DNA of 63,417 bases from Dokdonella sp. (GTDB lineage Bacteria; Pseudomonadota; Gammaproteobacteria; Xanthomonadales; Rhodanobacteraceae), in NCBI GenBank assembly GCA_023228465.1, contig JALOBC010000017.1, forward strand, positions 1 through 63,417, written 5' to 3'. The notes under the pieces were generated by a model that was not told where the DNA came from, did no database searches, and was given only the letters and a program-made list of their open reading frames with translations. A program made the translations under genes and the position numbers. How positions within the stretch are numbered: position 1 is the first letter of the stretch; every line of letters begins with the position of its first letter. This document shows positions 16,877-28,100 of this stretch, piece after piece.

Positions 16877-17644
16877 ATGCAGCTTGATCAGGTCAGGGCC
16901 GTCATCACCGGCGGCGCATCGGGGCTTGGCCTCGCCACGGCGCAGCATCTGGTCGCCAGCGGCGCACGGGTCGCCCTGCTCGACGTCAACGACGACAAGG
17001 GCGCGGTCGCGGCGCGGGAACTTGGCGGCAGCGCGCGCTACCTGCGCACCGACGTCACCAGCGAAGAAGGCGTGAGTGCCGCGCTCGAGGCCGCTCGCGA
17101 AGACATGGGCGGGCTCAACGTGGTGGTCAACTGCGCCGGCATCCTCGGCGCCGGCCGCGTGCTCGGCAAGTCCGGTCCGATGCCGCTGGCCAACTTCGCC
17201 ACCACCGTCATGGTCAACCTGGTCGGCAGCTTCAATGTCGCCAAGGCGGCGGCGGCGCTGATGGAGCAGAACACAGCCGGTGAAGACGGCGAACGCGGCG
17301 TCATCGTCAGCACCGCGTCCATCGCCGCCTTCGAGGGCCAGATCGGCCAGGCAGCCTATTCGGCGTCCAAGGGCGGCATCATTGCCATGACCCTGCCCAT
17401 GGCGCGCGAATTCGCGCGCATCGGCGTACGCGTGATGGCCATCGCCCCCGGGGTCTTCCACACGCCCATGGTCGATGGCATGCCCGAGGCCGTCTACCAG
17501 TCGCTCTGCGCGCAGGTGCCTTACCCCTCGCGCCTGGGCAAGCCGGAGGAATACGCCGCCACGGTTGCCTTCATCCTGCAGAACCGTTACCTCAACGGCG
17601 AGACCATCCGTGTCGATGGTGCCATCCGCCTGGCGCCCAAATAG
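16877..17644 (+). CDS. 3-hydroxyacyl-CoA dehydrogenase type II-like SDR
   Basis: A 255-residue short-chain dehydrogenase most like the HSD17B10 / type II 3-hydroxyacyl-CoA dehydrogenase group, which oxidises (S)-3-hydroxyacyl-CoAs, including branched-chain intermediates, with NAD. It has TGGASGLG (residues 11-18), the NAD-selecting acidic Asp36 (ALLDVND), NCAG (85-88), and catalytic Ser148, Tyr161 and Lys165 (AAYSASKGGIIAMTLPMARE). The insert AGRVLGKSGPMPLANFATTV and the ending RYLNGETIRVDGAIRLAPK are typical of this group. ATG at 16877 has GAGGG seven to eleven bases upstream. No beta-oxidation gene is directly adjacent; an acyl-CoA dehydrogenase lies 44 kb away. Confidence 0.82.
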   Translation: MQLDQVRAVITGGASGLGLATAQHLVASGARVALLDVNDDKGAVAARELGGSARYLRTDVTSEEGVSAALEAAREDMGGLNVVVNCAGILGAGRVLGKSGPMPLANFATTVMVNLVGSFNVAKAAAALMEQNTAGEDGERGVIVSTASIAAFEGQIGQAAYSASKGGIIAMTLPMAREFARIGVRVMAIAPGVFHTPMVDGMPEAVYQSLCAQVPYPSRLGKPEEYAATVAFILQNRYLNGETIRVDGAIRLAPK

Positions 17645-17645
17645 C

Positions 17646-17676
17646 CGGGATTGGGGATTCGGGATTCGGGATTCGC
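17646..17676. repeat. short tandem repeat, unit about GGGATTCG
   Basis: Just after the SDR stop, GGGATTG is followed by GGGATTCG repeated three times with slight variation. Such GGGATTCG strings are common between genes in xanthomonads. No function is known. Confidence 0.6.
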
Positions 17677-17763
17677 GAGAACCGCTTCTTGCCACCCGGG
17701 TAGCGGATCGACCCAGCCGTGCTTCGCCAGCCGTTTTTCCAAACCCCACTCCCGGCCCCCCGA

Positions 17764-18327
17764 ATGAAAGCTTCCGAAATCAAGAAAGGCAACGTCGTCG
17801 AGCACGACGGCAAGGTCTGGCAGATCCGCGACATCGAGCGCAGCGCACCGCAAGGGCGCGGCGGCAACGTCACCTTCCGCTTCACCATGTACAGCGTGCC
17901 CGGCAACCAGAAGCTCGACCTGTCGTTGCGCGCCGAGGACGACCTGCGCGAAACCGAACTGACGCGCCGCGCGGTGAGCTACTCCTACAAGGATGGCGAC
18001 GCCTTCGTGTTCATGGACGACGAGGACTACAGCCAGTACCGCCTCGACGCCAGCGCGGTCGGCGATGCGGCCGGCTACCTGGTGGACGGCATCGAGGGCT
18101 GCTATATCCAGCTCATCGACGATGCACCGGTGGGCCTGCAGGTACCGCAGACCGTCACGCTGGAAGTCGTCGATACCGCCCCCGAGCTCAAGGGCGCCAG
18201 CGCGACCAGGCGCAACAAGCCCGCGCGGCTTTCCACCGGCATCGAAATCCAGGTGCCCGAATACATCACCACCGGCACCCGCGTGCTGGTCAACACCACG
18301 ACCGGCGAGTTCTCCGGCAGGGCCTGA
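17764..18327 (+). CDS. yeiP: elongation factor P-like protein (EfpL/YeiP)
   Basis: A 187-residue EF-P paralogue that relieves ribosome stalling at difficult (proline-rich) peptides. It has the three-domain EF-P layout: KOW-like N domain ([20 protein letters not shown]), the tip loop S-A-P-Q-G-R-G-G (residues 27-34) with Arg32, central OB domain, and C-terminal [20 protein letters not shown], then [15 protein letters not shown]. The tip loop is longer than in canonical EF-P (usually P-G-K/R-G) and the ASA-RNKPA string is the EfpL/YeiP signature, so I call it YeiP rather than Efp. In that group the arginine is not known to be modified. The start lacks a clear Shine-Dalgarno; the frame is open to 17719, but family similarity begins at 17764. 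Confidence 0.85.
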   Translation: MKASEIKKGNVVEHDGKVWQIRDIERSAPQGRGGNVTFRFTMYSVPGNQKLDLSLRAEDDLRETELTRRAVSYSYKDGDAFVFMDDEDYSQYRLDASAVGDAAGYLVDGIEGCYIQLIDDAPVGLQVPQTVTLEVVDTAPELKGASATRRNKPARLSTGIEIQVPEYITTGTRVLVNTTTGEFSGRA

Positions 18328-18362
18328 CGTACCTCGTCCTGCGGTTGGTGTCGGCAAGACGC

Positions 18363-18694
18363 GTGGGGGGCTTCAGTCCCGATGCACGTGTACATCACGT
18401 GTACATCGAAGGGCATCGCGGCTGAAGCCGCTCCCACGCGCAATGGCGTCCCTGCAGGAGGGCTGGAAATCCCGACCGGCTTCGCATTCCCGGTCGCCAG
18501 GATCGCGGCTGTTGCCGCTCCTACAGTGCACTATTGGAAGTCACGAAGCTGCCGTGGGAGGGGCTTCAGTCCCGATGCTCGGCGCAGTTCAAGGCGCATG
18601 GGAGGGGCTTCAGTCACGAAGCTGCCGTGGGAGGGACTTCAGTCCCGATGCTCGGCGCAGTTCAAGGCGCATGGGAGGGCTTCAGTCCCGATGC
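18363..18694. repeat. cluster of about eight REP-type palindromic repeats
   Basis: Repeats of the form GTGGGAGGGGCTTCAGTCCCGATGC occur at about 18363-18385 (+), 18413-18437 (-, GCATCGCGGCTGAAGCCGCTCCCAC reading), 18454-18475 (degenerate), 18501-18526 (-), 18554-18578 (+), 18599-18620 (+), 18627-18651 (+) and 18671-18694 (+). The first two are in opposite orientation and could pair as a large stem. Between them an 11-bp unit CACGTGTACAT is repeated in tandem (18385-18406). These match the REP/BIME class moved by RAYT transposases; no RAYT gene is in the window. Region 18328-18972 (645 nt) holds no gene otherwise. Confidence 0.8.
18541..18686. repeat. 73-bp tandem duplication spanning REP units
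   Basis: The block starting TCACGAAGCTGCCGTGGGAG at 18541 is repeated from 18614, with period 73. The two copies differ by one substitution (GGGGCTT versus GGGACTT) and one single-base deletion near the end. Each copy contains a full REP unit and part of the next, so the duplication is recent and was probably made by slippage or recombination between REPs. Confidence 0.85.
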
Positions 18695-18972
18695 CTCTGC
18701 GCACCGGAGGGCAGCGCGGCCGAGGCCGCTTCCACTGCCTTTCATGCCGGAGGCTTGCCAGGGCCGTGCGTCTGCCTTTGCAGCGGCCAGGGCATGCGGC
18801 GGCGCAGCATGAATGTCGCCCGCGCAAAGGTGACTTTCCGCGCTTGTGCTGGCGTTCAGCCTTTGGCAAGGTACGGCGTTCGCCCGCACCCTGCGGGCGT
18901 CATCCGATGGCGCAGCAATTCCTGGCAACGCCATCACGCCGACCGGATCCGAACGCCCGAGGGGAAACATCG

Positions 18973-20460
18973 ATGTCGAGAAGCCTGTTCATCACCAAGC
19001 CCGTGACGGCGGCGCCGCACGTCGACGCCGGCGAGCCGGTCGAAGGCACCCTCGCCGGCGAACCGCACCTCAAGCGGACCCTCACGGCCACCCAGCTCAC
19101 CCTGCTTGGCATCGGTGCGGTGATCGGCGCCGGCATCTTCGTGCTGACCGGCACCGCGGCGGCGAACCACGCCGGTCCGGCCCTGATGCTCAGCTTCGTC
19201 TTCGCCGGCATTGCCTGCGCATTGGCCGGCATGTGCTACGCCGAGTTCGCCGCCATGCTGCCGGTCTCCGGCAGCGCGTATTCCTATTCCTACGCGACGC
19301 TGGGCGAGTTCACCGCCTGGTTCATCGGCTGGAACCTCGTACTGGAATACCTGTTCGCCGCATCCACCGTGGCGGTCGGCTGGTCCGGGTACTTCAACGA
19401 GATGCTGCGCCTCATTTCCGGCTGGACCGGCGCGGACGTATCGCTGCCGGGCTGGATCTCGCATGCGCCCTTCACCTTCATCGAAGGCAAGCTGGCGATG
19501 ACCGGCGCCGTCATCAACCTGCCGGCAGTGCTCATCGTCGCTGCCATCAGCGGCCTGTGCTACGTCGGCATCACCCAGTCGGCCTTCGTCAATTCGATCA
19601 TCGTCGCGATCAAGGTCACGGTGATCCTGCTGGTGATCGCCTTCGCCTTCCAGTACATCAACCCGCAGAACTGGGTGCCCTTCATCCCTGAATCGGAGGG
19701 TCCCGGCCGATTTGGCTGGGGCGGCGTGATGCGCGCGGCGACGGTAGTGTTCTTCGCCTACATCGGCTTCGACGCGGTTTCGACCGCGGCAGGAGAAGCC
19801 AAGAACCCGCAGCGCGACATGCCGATCGGCATCCTTGGTTCGCTGGTGATCTGCACGATCCTGTACATCGCCATGGCGGCGACCCTGACCGGCATTGCGC
19901 CCTACTACACGCTCGACACGCCCGAGCCCGTGGCCACCGCGCTGGCCGGCTATCCGTCGCTGGACTGGTTGCGCACACTGGTCGTGATCGGGGCGCTGAC
20001 CGGACTTTCCTCGGTGATCCTGGTGATGCTGATGGGCCAGCCGCGCATCTTCTATTCGATGGCCCAGGACGGCCTGATGCCCAAGGCGTTCGGGCGCGTG
20101 CATCCCAGGCATCAGACCCCCTATTTCGGCACCATCGTGGTTGGCGTGCTCGCCGCAGCGCTGGCCGGCATGTTCCCGGTCAACGTGCTCGGCGAGCTGG
20201 TGGCGATGGGCACCCTGCTCGCCTTCACCACCGTATGCATCGGCATCCTCGTATTGCGCTATACCCGCCCGGACCTGCATCGCAGCTTCCGCGTGCCCTT
20301 CGTGCACCTGGTCAGTCCGCTCGGTGCCATCGCCTGCCTGTACCTGTTCTGGCAGGCCTTTTCCGAACACTGGCGCCTGATGGTGGGCTGGACGATGATC
20401 GGCATGGTCATCTATTTCGCCTACGGGTACCGCAACAGCGTGCTGCGCAAGGCAGGCTGA
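18973..20460 (+). CDS. APC-family amino acid permease (first of two paralogues)
   Basis: A 495-residue inner-membrane transporter of the amino acid-polyamine-organocation superfamily, cationic amino acid transporter-like group. It has about 12 hydrophobic segments. The first helix carries LLGIGAVIGAGIFVLTG, the unwound substrate-binding G-A-G motif of APC helix 1; FAYIGFDAVSTAAGEAKNPQ is the conserved helix 6 region. The substrate is likely an amino acid, but which one is not visible. ATG at 18973 with GAGGGGAAAC upstream; the frame is open far upstream through the REP cluster but does not code there. A close paralogue follows after 58 nt, so this is a tandem duplication. Confidence 0.88.
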   Translation: MSRSLFITKPVTAAPHVDAGEPVEGTLAGEPHLKRTLTATQLTLLGIGAVIGAGIFVLTGTAAANHAGPALMLSFVFAGIACALAGMCYAEFAAMLPVSGSAYSYSYATLGEFTAWFIGWNLVLEYLFAASTVAVGWSGYFNEMLRLISGWTGADVSLPGWISHAPFTFIEGKLAMTGAVINLPAVLIVAAISGLCYVGITQSAFVNSIIVAIKVTVILLVIAFAFQYINPQNWVPFIPESEGPGRFGWGGVMRAATVVFFAYIGFDAVSTAAGEAKNPQRDMPIGILGSLVICTILYIAMAATLTGIAPYYTLDTPEPVATALAGYPSLDWLRTLVVIGALTGLSSVILVMLMGQPRIFYSMAQDGLMPKAFGRVHPRHQTPYFGTIVVGVLAAALAGMFPVNVLGELVAMGTLLAFTTVCIGILVLRYTRPDLHRSFRVPFVHLVSPLGAIACLYLFWQAFSEHWRLMVGWTMIGMVIYFAYGYRNSVLRKAG

Positions 20461-20472
20461 GCTTCACTTGCG

Positions 20473-20494
20473 GGGCCGGCCACAGCGCCGGCCC
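20473..20494 (+). terminator. hairpin between the two permease genes
   Basis: GGGCCGGC (20473-20480), loop CACAGC, GCCGGCCC (20487-20494), followed by TTCTCGTC. It may be a partial terminator lowering expression of the second permease, or an mRNA-stabilising 3' hairpin for the first. Confidence 0.45.
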
Positions 20495-20518
20495 TTCTCG
20501 TCATCCCGGGGGAAATCC

Positions 20519-21967
20519 ATGCTCAAGCAGTTGCTTGCGATCAAGCACCCGCAGGCGAGCCAGGCCGATGCCGACAGCCTGCAACTGGTGCGCACGCTCG
20601 GCCCGTGGGGGCTGACCGCGCTCGGCATCGGTGCCGTGATCGGCGGCGGCATCTTCGTCATCACCGGCCAGGCGGCCGCCGAACACGCCGGGCCGGCCAT
20701 CATCCTGTCCTTCGTGATGGCGGCCATCTGCTGCACCTTCTGTGCGCTCTGCTACGCCGAGTTCGCTGCCATGGTGCCAGTCTCGGGCAGCGCCTATTCC
20801 TACACCTACGCGACGCTCGGCGAGCTCGCCGCCTGGTTCATCGGCTGGATGCTGGTGCTTGAATACGGGGTCTCCGCCTCGGCGGTGGCGGTGAGCTGGA
20901 CGGGCTACTTCCTCAGCCTGCTGGAGCACTTCGACATCTTCCTGCCGGCAGCCCTGGTCAGCGCACCGCTGGATGGCGAACTGCAGCCGACCGGGGCGAT
21001 CATGAACCTGCCCGCCGCCTGCATCGTGCTGGCGCTCACGTGGGTCTGCTACGTCGGCATCCGCGAATCGGCTTCGGCCAATGCGGTGATGGTGGCCCTC
21101 AAGGTGGGCCTGATCGTCATCGTCATCGTCGCCGGCTGGCGCTACGTCGATCCGGCCAACTGGGAACCCTTCATTCCCGCCAACGAGGGCCGGGGCCGGT
21201 ACGGTTGGGACGGCGTGCTGCGCGGTGCGGCCATGGTGTTCTTCGCCTACATCGGCTTCGAAGCGACTTCGGTGGCGGCGCAGGAATCGAAGAACCCGCA
21301 GCGCGACATGCCGATCGGCATGCTGGCCTCGCTCGCCATCTGCACCGTCCTCTACATCGGCATGGCGGCAGTGATGACCGGCCTCACGCCCTATTACCTG
21401 CTTGGCACCGACCAGCCGGTGGTGACCGCGGTGGCCACCCATGCGGAGCTCGGCTGGCTGCGCATCGTGGTCGAGATCGGCGCCCTGATCGGGCTTTCCT
21501 CGGTGGTGTTGGTGATGATCATCGGCCAGCCGCGCATCTTCATGATCATGGGCCGTGACGGGCTGCTGCCGCCGGTGTTCACGCGCATCCACCCCAAGTA
21601 CCGCACGCCACACATCAATACCCTGATCACCGGCTTTGGCATCGCCGCGCTGGCCGCGATCTTCCCGCTGGACGTGCTTGGCGAGCTCACCTCCATGGGA
21701 ACGCTGATCGCCTTTGCCGCGGTGTGCGCGGGGGTGTGGATCCTGCGCCACACCCAGCCCGACCTGCCGCGCCCGTTCCGCATCGCGTTTGCGCCGCTGG
21801 TGTGCCTCGCCGGCATCGTCAGCTGCGGCATCCTGCTCTCGGCGATGACCGCGCACAACTGGGCGCTGATGCTGTTCTGGACGGCGTTCGGCCTGGTGGT
21901 GTACTTCTCCTACGGCTATCGACGCAGCCGACTGCGTGGCAGTATGCAGGCCAGCACGAAGCCCTGA
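20519..21967 (+). CDS. APC-family amino acid permease (second paralogue)
   Basis: A 482-residue APC transporter paralogous to its upstream neighbour, with the same landmarks: LGIGAVIGGGIFVITGQAAA in helix 1, CYAEFAAMVPVSGSAYSYTY, FFAYIGFEATSVAAQESKNP in helix 6, QPRIFMIMGRDGLLPPVF and a C-terminal FSYGYRRSRLR. Differences cluster in the loop after helix 4 (EHFDIFLPAALVSAPLDGEL here), so the substrate range may differ. ATG at 20519 follows GGGGGAAATCC, a good ribosome site. The ~60 nt spacer contains a hairpin. Both genes are likely read from a promoter near 18,900. Confidence 0.88.
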   Translation: MLKQLLAIKHPQASQADADSLQLVRTLGPWGLTALGIGAVIGGGIFVITGQAAAEHAGPAIILSFVMAAICCTFCALCYAEFAAMVPVSGSAYSYTYATLGELAAWFIGWMLVLEYGVSASAVAVSWTGYFLSLLEHFDIFLPAALVSAPLDGELQPTGAIMNLPAACIVLALTWVCYVGIRESASANAVMVALKVGLIVIVIVAGWRYVDPANWEPFIPANEGRGRYGWDGVLRGAAMVFFAYIGFEATSVAAQESKNPQRDMPIGMLASLAICTVLYIGMAAVMTGLTPYYLLGTDQPVVTAVATHAELGWLRIVVEIGALIGLSSVVLVMIIGQPRIFMIMGRDGLLPPVFTRIHPKYRTPHINTLITGFGIAALAAIFPLDVLGELTSMGTLIAFAAVCAGVWILRHTQPDLPRPFRIAFAPLVCLAGIVSCGILLSAMTAHNWALMLFWTAFGLVVYFSYGYRRSRLRGSMQASTKP

Positions 21968-21973
21968 CCGGCA

Positions 21974-21988
21974 CCGGCGCTGCGCCGG
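21974..21988. terminator. GC palindrome after the second permease
   Basis: CCGGCG-CTG-CGCCGG directly after the stop codon. It is a short stem without a T-tract; a possible weak terminator between the permease and glucan-synthase genes. Confidence 0.35.
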
Positions 21989-22165
21989 GCAGGCACGTGA
22001 TGCGTCCTTCCTGCCTGCCGTTCATGCGCACGACGCTACCCTGCAGGCGTGCAGGCGCCGCGGCGGCGCGCCGCACGCCAGGGCGCCCGCGCGGTTGACA
22101 CGCATGTACGCATCGCGTCGATCCTCGGGCACGCATTGCCAGTCCGCCACGGGAGCCCCGCATCG

Positions 22166-25100
22166 ATGCGTCGCTGGAGGCCACACCGCTGGTCCGATCC
22201 GCTCGCCAGCCACGCTGGTGGCGAGTGGCACGCCGGTACCAGCATGGAGAGCGATGCCCCTCTGCGCGCCGAACTGCTCAGCGATGAGCAGATGCAGGAG
22301 CACGGTCGCACGCTGGCGGCCCAGCACCAGGTGGTCCCGCCCGGGCGTTCGCAGGAGCTGCTCGCCCGCCTGGACGCCAACGAATCGGTGCTGCGCCGCA
22401 GCTGCGGAATTCTCGCCGCCGCAATCAAGGACGGCAACCGCGTCACGCCGGCCGGCGAATGGCTGCTCGACAACCTCTATCTCATCGATGCGCAAATCCG
22501 CATCGCGCGTCGGCATTTCCCCAAGCGCTACAACCTCGTCCTGCCGCGCCTCGCGCGCGGCGCATCGGCCGGGCTGCCGCGCGTATACGACCTCGCCCTC
22601 GATGCCATTTCGCATGGCGACGGACGCGTCGATCAGGAAGGCCTGAGCCGTTTCGTCGCCGCCTACCAGGAGGTGGCGCCGCTGTCCCTGGGCGAGCTGT
22701 GGGCCATCCCCATCATGCTGCGGCTGGCCCTGATCGAGAACCTGCGCCGGGTCGCCGCGCGCGTGCGCAGCGACCGCCACGACCGCAACCTTGCCGCGCA
22801 ATGGGCGCAGGCCATGATCGACATCGTCGACCGCGACCCCAAGGGCCTGATCCTGGTGGTGGCCGACATGGCGCGCTCCGCGCCGCCCATGCGCGGCCCC
22901 TTCGTCGCCGAGCTGCTGCGGCGCCTGCAGGGGCACAGCGCGGAACTGACCCTGCCGCAGACCTGGATCGAGCAGCGTCTGCGCGAGTCCGGCCTGACCA
23001 TCGAGCAGCTGATCAACGCCACCAACCAGGATGAAGCCGCCGACCAGGTGTCGATCCGCAACAGCATCGGCAGCCTGCGCCTGCTCGAGGCCACCGACTG
23101 GCGCGAATTCGTCGAGCGCGCCAGCGTGGTCGAACACGCCCTGCGCCGCGACCCGGCCGGCATCCACGCGCGCATGGATTTTGCCACGCGCGATCGCTAC
23201 CGCCACCGCGTCGAGCAGCTGGCACGTGAAGCCGGCCGCAGCGAGTCGGCGGTGGCCGAGCTTGCCGTCGAACTGGCCGCCACGCGCGCGGCGGGTGGCA
23301 TGGAGGCGGATGCGCAACGCCACGTCGGCTACTACCTGGTGGACGCTGGCCTGGCGGCGCTGCGTACTCGCCTTGGGCTGTCCAACCACTTCACGCGCTG
23401 GCGCACCCACCGGGTGCCCTTTGCCGCCTGGTTTGCCGCCCTGCTCGTCGTCGGTGCGCTGCTGTTCTCCGCACCGGCAGTGGTGCTGTGGCGGGCAGCG
23501 CCGCCGCCCTGGCTGCTGGTGCTCGCCGCGACGTGCACCGTCATCGCCCTCAGCCAGCTGAGCGTGGCCCTGGTCAATCTGGCCGCGGCCTTTGCAGTGC
23601 GCCCGGAAGCATTGCCGGCCATGGACTTCCGCGAGGGCCTTCCAGCCACCGCGGCCACGCTGGTCGTCGTGCCCGGCCTGCTCGGCAGCGCCACCGAAGC
23701 CGGCGAACTGGTGGACGACCTGGAGATTCGTTACCTCGCCAACCGCGACCCGCATATCCGCTTCGCCCTGCTGACCGATTTCGTCGACGCCGACAGCGAG
23801 CACCAAAGCGATGATGCGGGCCTGCTTGCGATCGTGCGCGAGGGCATCGCAGCGCTCAATACACGCCATGCACAGGCCGGGACCGAGCGCTTCTTCCTGT
23901 TCCACCGCCCGCGCCGCTGGTGTGCCAGCGAACGCGCCTGGATCGGCTTCGAACGCAAGCGCGGCAAGCTCGGTGAGCTCAATGCCCTGCTGCGCGGGCG
24001 CGGTGTGGAACGTTTCTCCTGCGTGGTCGGCGATCCCGAGACACTGCACGCTACGCGCTACGTCATCACCCTCGATGCCGACACGCAGCTGCCGCGCAAC
24101 GCCGCCAACGCGCTGGTGGCAACCATGGAACACCCGCTCAACCGGCCGCGCTTCGACCCGGCGACGCGCCGTGTCAAGGCCGGCTACGGCATCCTCCAGC
24201 CGCGCGTCGGCTGCACCTTCAAGATCGGTGGCACGACCCGGCATGCCCTGCTTTTCGGCGGTGATCCCGGGCTCGACCCCTACACGCGCGCAGTATCGGA
24301 CACCTATCAGGATCTGTTCGGCGAAGGCTCCTTCACGGGCAAGGGCATCTACGATGTGGATGCATTCGAGGCGGCGCTGGCCAAGCGCTTCCCGGAGAGC
24401 CGCATCCTCAGCCACGACCTGCTCGAAGGCTGCTACGCGCGCTCCGGCCTGGCCAGCGGCGTCGAGCTCTATGAGGATTACCCGGCCAGCTACCGCCTCG
24501 ATGCCCGGCGCCGCCGGCGCTGGATCCGCGGCGACTGGCAGATCGCCGAGTGGTTGCTGCCGCGCGTTCCGGCCAGCAGCGGTCGCCATGAGCGCAATGT
24601 GCTGAGTGCGTTGTCGCGCTGGAAGATCTTCGACAACCTGCGTCGCAGCCTGGTCGCGCCGGCCCTGTTCGGCCTGCTGCTGCTGGGCTGGCTGCTGCTC
24701 GCCCGGCCGGCATTCTGGAGTCTCGTCGTCCTGGCCGTGCTGCTGCTGCCGCCCCTGCTGGATACGACCCTGGCGTTCGCGCGCCGCACGCCCGGCGTGC
24801 CGTTCACGCGCCACCTGGCGCTGTCCGGACGCGACGCGGCACGGCGCGGCCTGCAGTTCATCGTCGGCGTCGCCATGCTGCCACGCGAAGCCGCCATCAG
24901 CCTCGAGGCCATCGTGCGCACCGGCTGGCGCGTGCATGTCTCGCGCCGCCACCTGTTGCAGTGGGTGGCTTCGCGGCGGGCGCGCGACAGTACCCGCCCG
25001 GAGCCGACCCGCTGGCTGGGCCCGCTGGTTGCCCTACTGGTCGGTGCGTGGCTGATGGCGACACCAGCGACCCTGGCCATCGCTGCGCCATGGCTGCTGC

Positions 25101-28100
25101 TATGGCTCTGGTCACCGGTCCTGGAGGACTGGCTGGCGCAGCCGCCGAAGGCGGTTCCACAGTCGCTGGACGCAACCCAGGTACGCCTGCTGCGCAAGGC
25201 CGCACGGCGCACCTGGGCGTTCTTCGAACACTTCACCAACGAGACCACCCACTGGCTGCCGCCGGACAACTACCAGGAAAGACCGGTGCCCACGCTGGCG
25301 CGGCGCACCTCGCCGACCAACATGGGCCTGGCCCTGCTGGCCGACCTGACGGCCTGGGATTTCGGCTACCTCACCCTGGCCGGCCTGCTCGAACGCACGC
25401 GCAACAGCTTCGCGACGATGCGCCGCCTGGAGCGCTACAACGGCCACTTCTACAACTGGTACGACCTCGACACCCTGCAGCCGATGCATCCGCACTACAT
25501 CTCCACGGTGGACAGCGGCAACCTGCTCGGACACCTGCTGACCTTGCGCCAGGGCCTGCTGCAGCTGGCCGATGCGCCGCTGTTGCATCCGCAGCGACTG
25601 GCCGGCCTGGCCGACGGCTTCGAACTGCTGGCCGAGATCGTCGATGAGCCGGCGCTGGCCGCCCTGGACGACCTGCGCAACCGCTTTGCCACGCTCGAAC
25701 GCACGCCACCCAGCGGACTGGCGGCGACGCGCAAGGTGCTGCGCGAACTGGTCACACTTGCCGACGCCTGTGCCGGGACGCTCGCGTCGGCGACGGTCGA
25801 GGCGACCGATGCCGCCGCGGCCTTCGCGCGCGACTGCCGCGCCGCGCTGGACGAGCTCGATGGCTGGTTGCCCGAAACGCTGTCCGAGTCCAGCGCGACC
25901 GGCGAGGCCGCGATCCCCAGCCTCGCCAGCCTGGCCACCGCCGAGGGCGTGGAACCGGCGATCGCCGCACGCATCCGCGACACGCTGCAGCAGATCGACC
26001 ACCTTGCCGCCACCTGCCTCGACCTGGCCGCGGCGGATTACCGGTTCCTGTACGAGCCCAAGCGCCATCTGTTTGCGATCGGCTACAACGTGGGCGAAGG
26101 ACAACGCGACAGCGGCTACTACGACCTGCTCGCATCGGAAGTGCGCCTGTGTGTCTTCGTCGCGGTCGCCCTGGGCCAGGCGCCGCAGGAAGCGTGGTTC
26201 GCACTGGGCCGCCTGCTGACCGCACATGACGGACCGCCGACCCTGCTCTCCTGGAGCGGTTCGATGTTCGAGTACCTGATGCCGCAACTGGTGATGCCGA
26301 GCTACCCTGGCTCCCTGCTCGCCGAAACCTGCCGGGGCGCGGTGATGCGCCAGATCGCGCACGGCCACGCACTTGGGGTGCCCTGGGGCATCTCCGAATC
26401 GGGCTACAACCTGACCGATGCAGCGCAGAACTACCAGTACCGCGCCTTCGGCGTGCCGGGCCTGGGGCTGCAGCGCGGCCTGGCCCAGGAACTGGTGATT
26501 GCTCCCTATGCCAGCGCGCTGGCCCTCACCGTGGTGCCGCGCGCCGCCGCCGACAACCTGCGCAGGATGGCCGACAAGGGTTGGCTGGTGCGTTACGGGT
26601 TCTACGAGGCCATCGATTACACCCCGGCACGGCGTCAACCCGGGCAGGAACATGCGATCGTCTACCAGTTCATGGCCCATCACCAGGGCATGAGCCTGGT
26701 GGCCTTCAGCCATGCATTGCTGGGCCAGCCCATGCGCCGCCGCTTCACGGCCGATCCCCAGATGCTGGCCACCCTGCTGTTGCTGCAGGAGCGTGCGCCG
26801 CGCAGCACCGGCGAATGGGCCAGCAACCCCGAGCTGGTCGACGCACGCAGCGGCACCGACGAGACGCAAGTGCCGCTGCGCGTATTCCGCCGCGCGGATA
26901 CGCTGCGCCCGGCCATGCAGATGCTGAGCAATGGCCGCTACCAGGTGATGGTGACATCGGCCGGCGGCGGCTACAGCCGCTGGCGCGACATCGCCCTGAC
27001 ACGCTGGCGCGAGGATGCCACGCGCGACCCCTGGGGGCTGTTCTGCCTGGTGCGCGACTGCGACGGCGGCGTGCCCTGGTCAACCACCCTGCAGCCCCTG
27101 CAGGCACGCATGGACAGCTACGAGGCGGTGTTCACCGAATCGCGCGTCGAGTTTCGCTGCCGTGTGGACCAGCTCGACGCACATACCGAAATCGCGGTGT
27201 CGCCGGAGGATGACATCGAACTCCGGCGCACGCGCATCACCAACCGCAGCAGCACGCTGCGCACGCTGGAGGTGACCAGCTTCGGTGAAGTCGTGCTCGC
27301 CTCGCCAATCAGCGACGATCTGCATCCGGCCTTCGGCAAGCTGTTCGTGCAGACCGAACTGCTCGCCGCACGCGAGGCCATCCTGTGCACCCGACGGCCA
27401 CGTTCGCGCGAGGAAGCCCAGCCGTGGATGTTCCATCTGGTCGCGGTGCATGAGGCGACCGTCGAGGAAACCTCGTTCGAAACCGACCGGCTGCGCTTCA
27501 TCGGCCGGGGTCGCGACATTGCGCGACCGGCGGCACTGGATGCCCCCGGTCCGCTCTCGGGCAGCGCCGGCTCGGTGCTGGATCCGATCGTGGCGGTGCG
27601 CCAGCGCCTGCGCCTGCCGCCGGGCCGCACCGCCTGCATCGACCTGGTCAGCGGGATCGCCGGCACGCGCGCGCACTGCCTGACCCTGATCGACAAGTAC
27701 CGCGACCGCCACATCGCCGATCGCGTGATCGATCTCGCCTGGACCCACAGCCGCGTGGTCCTCGGCCAGATCAACGTGAGCGAGGTGGATGCGCAGACCT
27801 ACGCGCGCCTGGCCGAATGCATCACCTTTTCCGACCCGCAGCGCCGCGCGCCGCCGGCCATCGTGGCGAGCAACCGGCGCGGCCAGCCTGGTCTGTGGGC
27901 CCACGCGATCTCCGGTGACCTGCCGATCGTGCTGCTGCGCATGCATGAGATCGCCAACATCGACCTGGTGCGCCAACTGGTGCATGCGCACGCCTATTGC
28001 CGCCTCAAGGGCCTGGCCTTCGACCTGGTGATCTGGAACGGCGAATCGGCCGGCTACCGGCAGAACCTGCACGATGCGGTGCATGGCGTGATCGGCGCCA

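Noticed and set aside
18363-18694. CRISPR array
   Set aside because: The repeats are palindromic, in both orientations, unevenly spaced and without unique spacers; they are REP elements.
22022-24952. A 976-codon minus-strand frame opposite the glucan synthase
   Set aside because: Shadow of the plus-strand gene, with no start signal and no domain; the plus frame has clear GT84 motifs.
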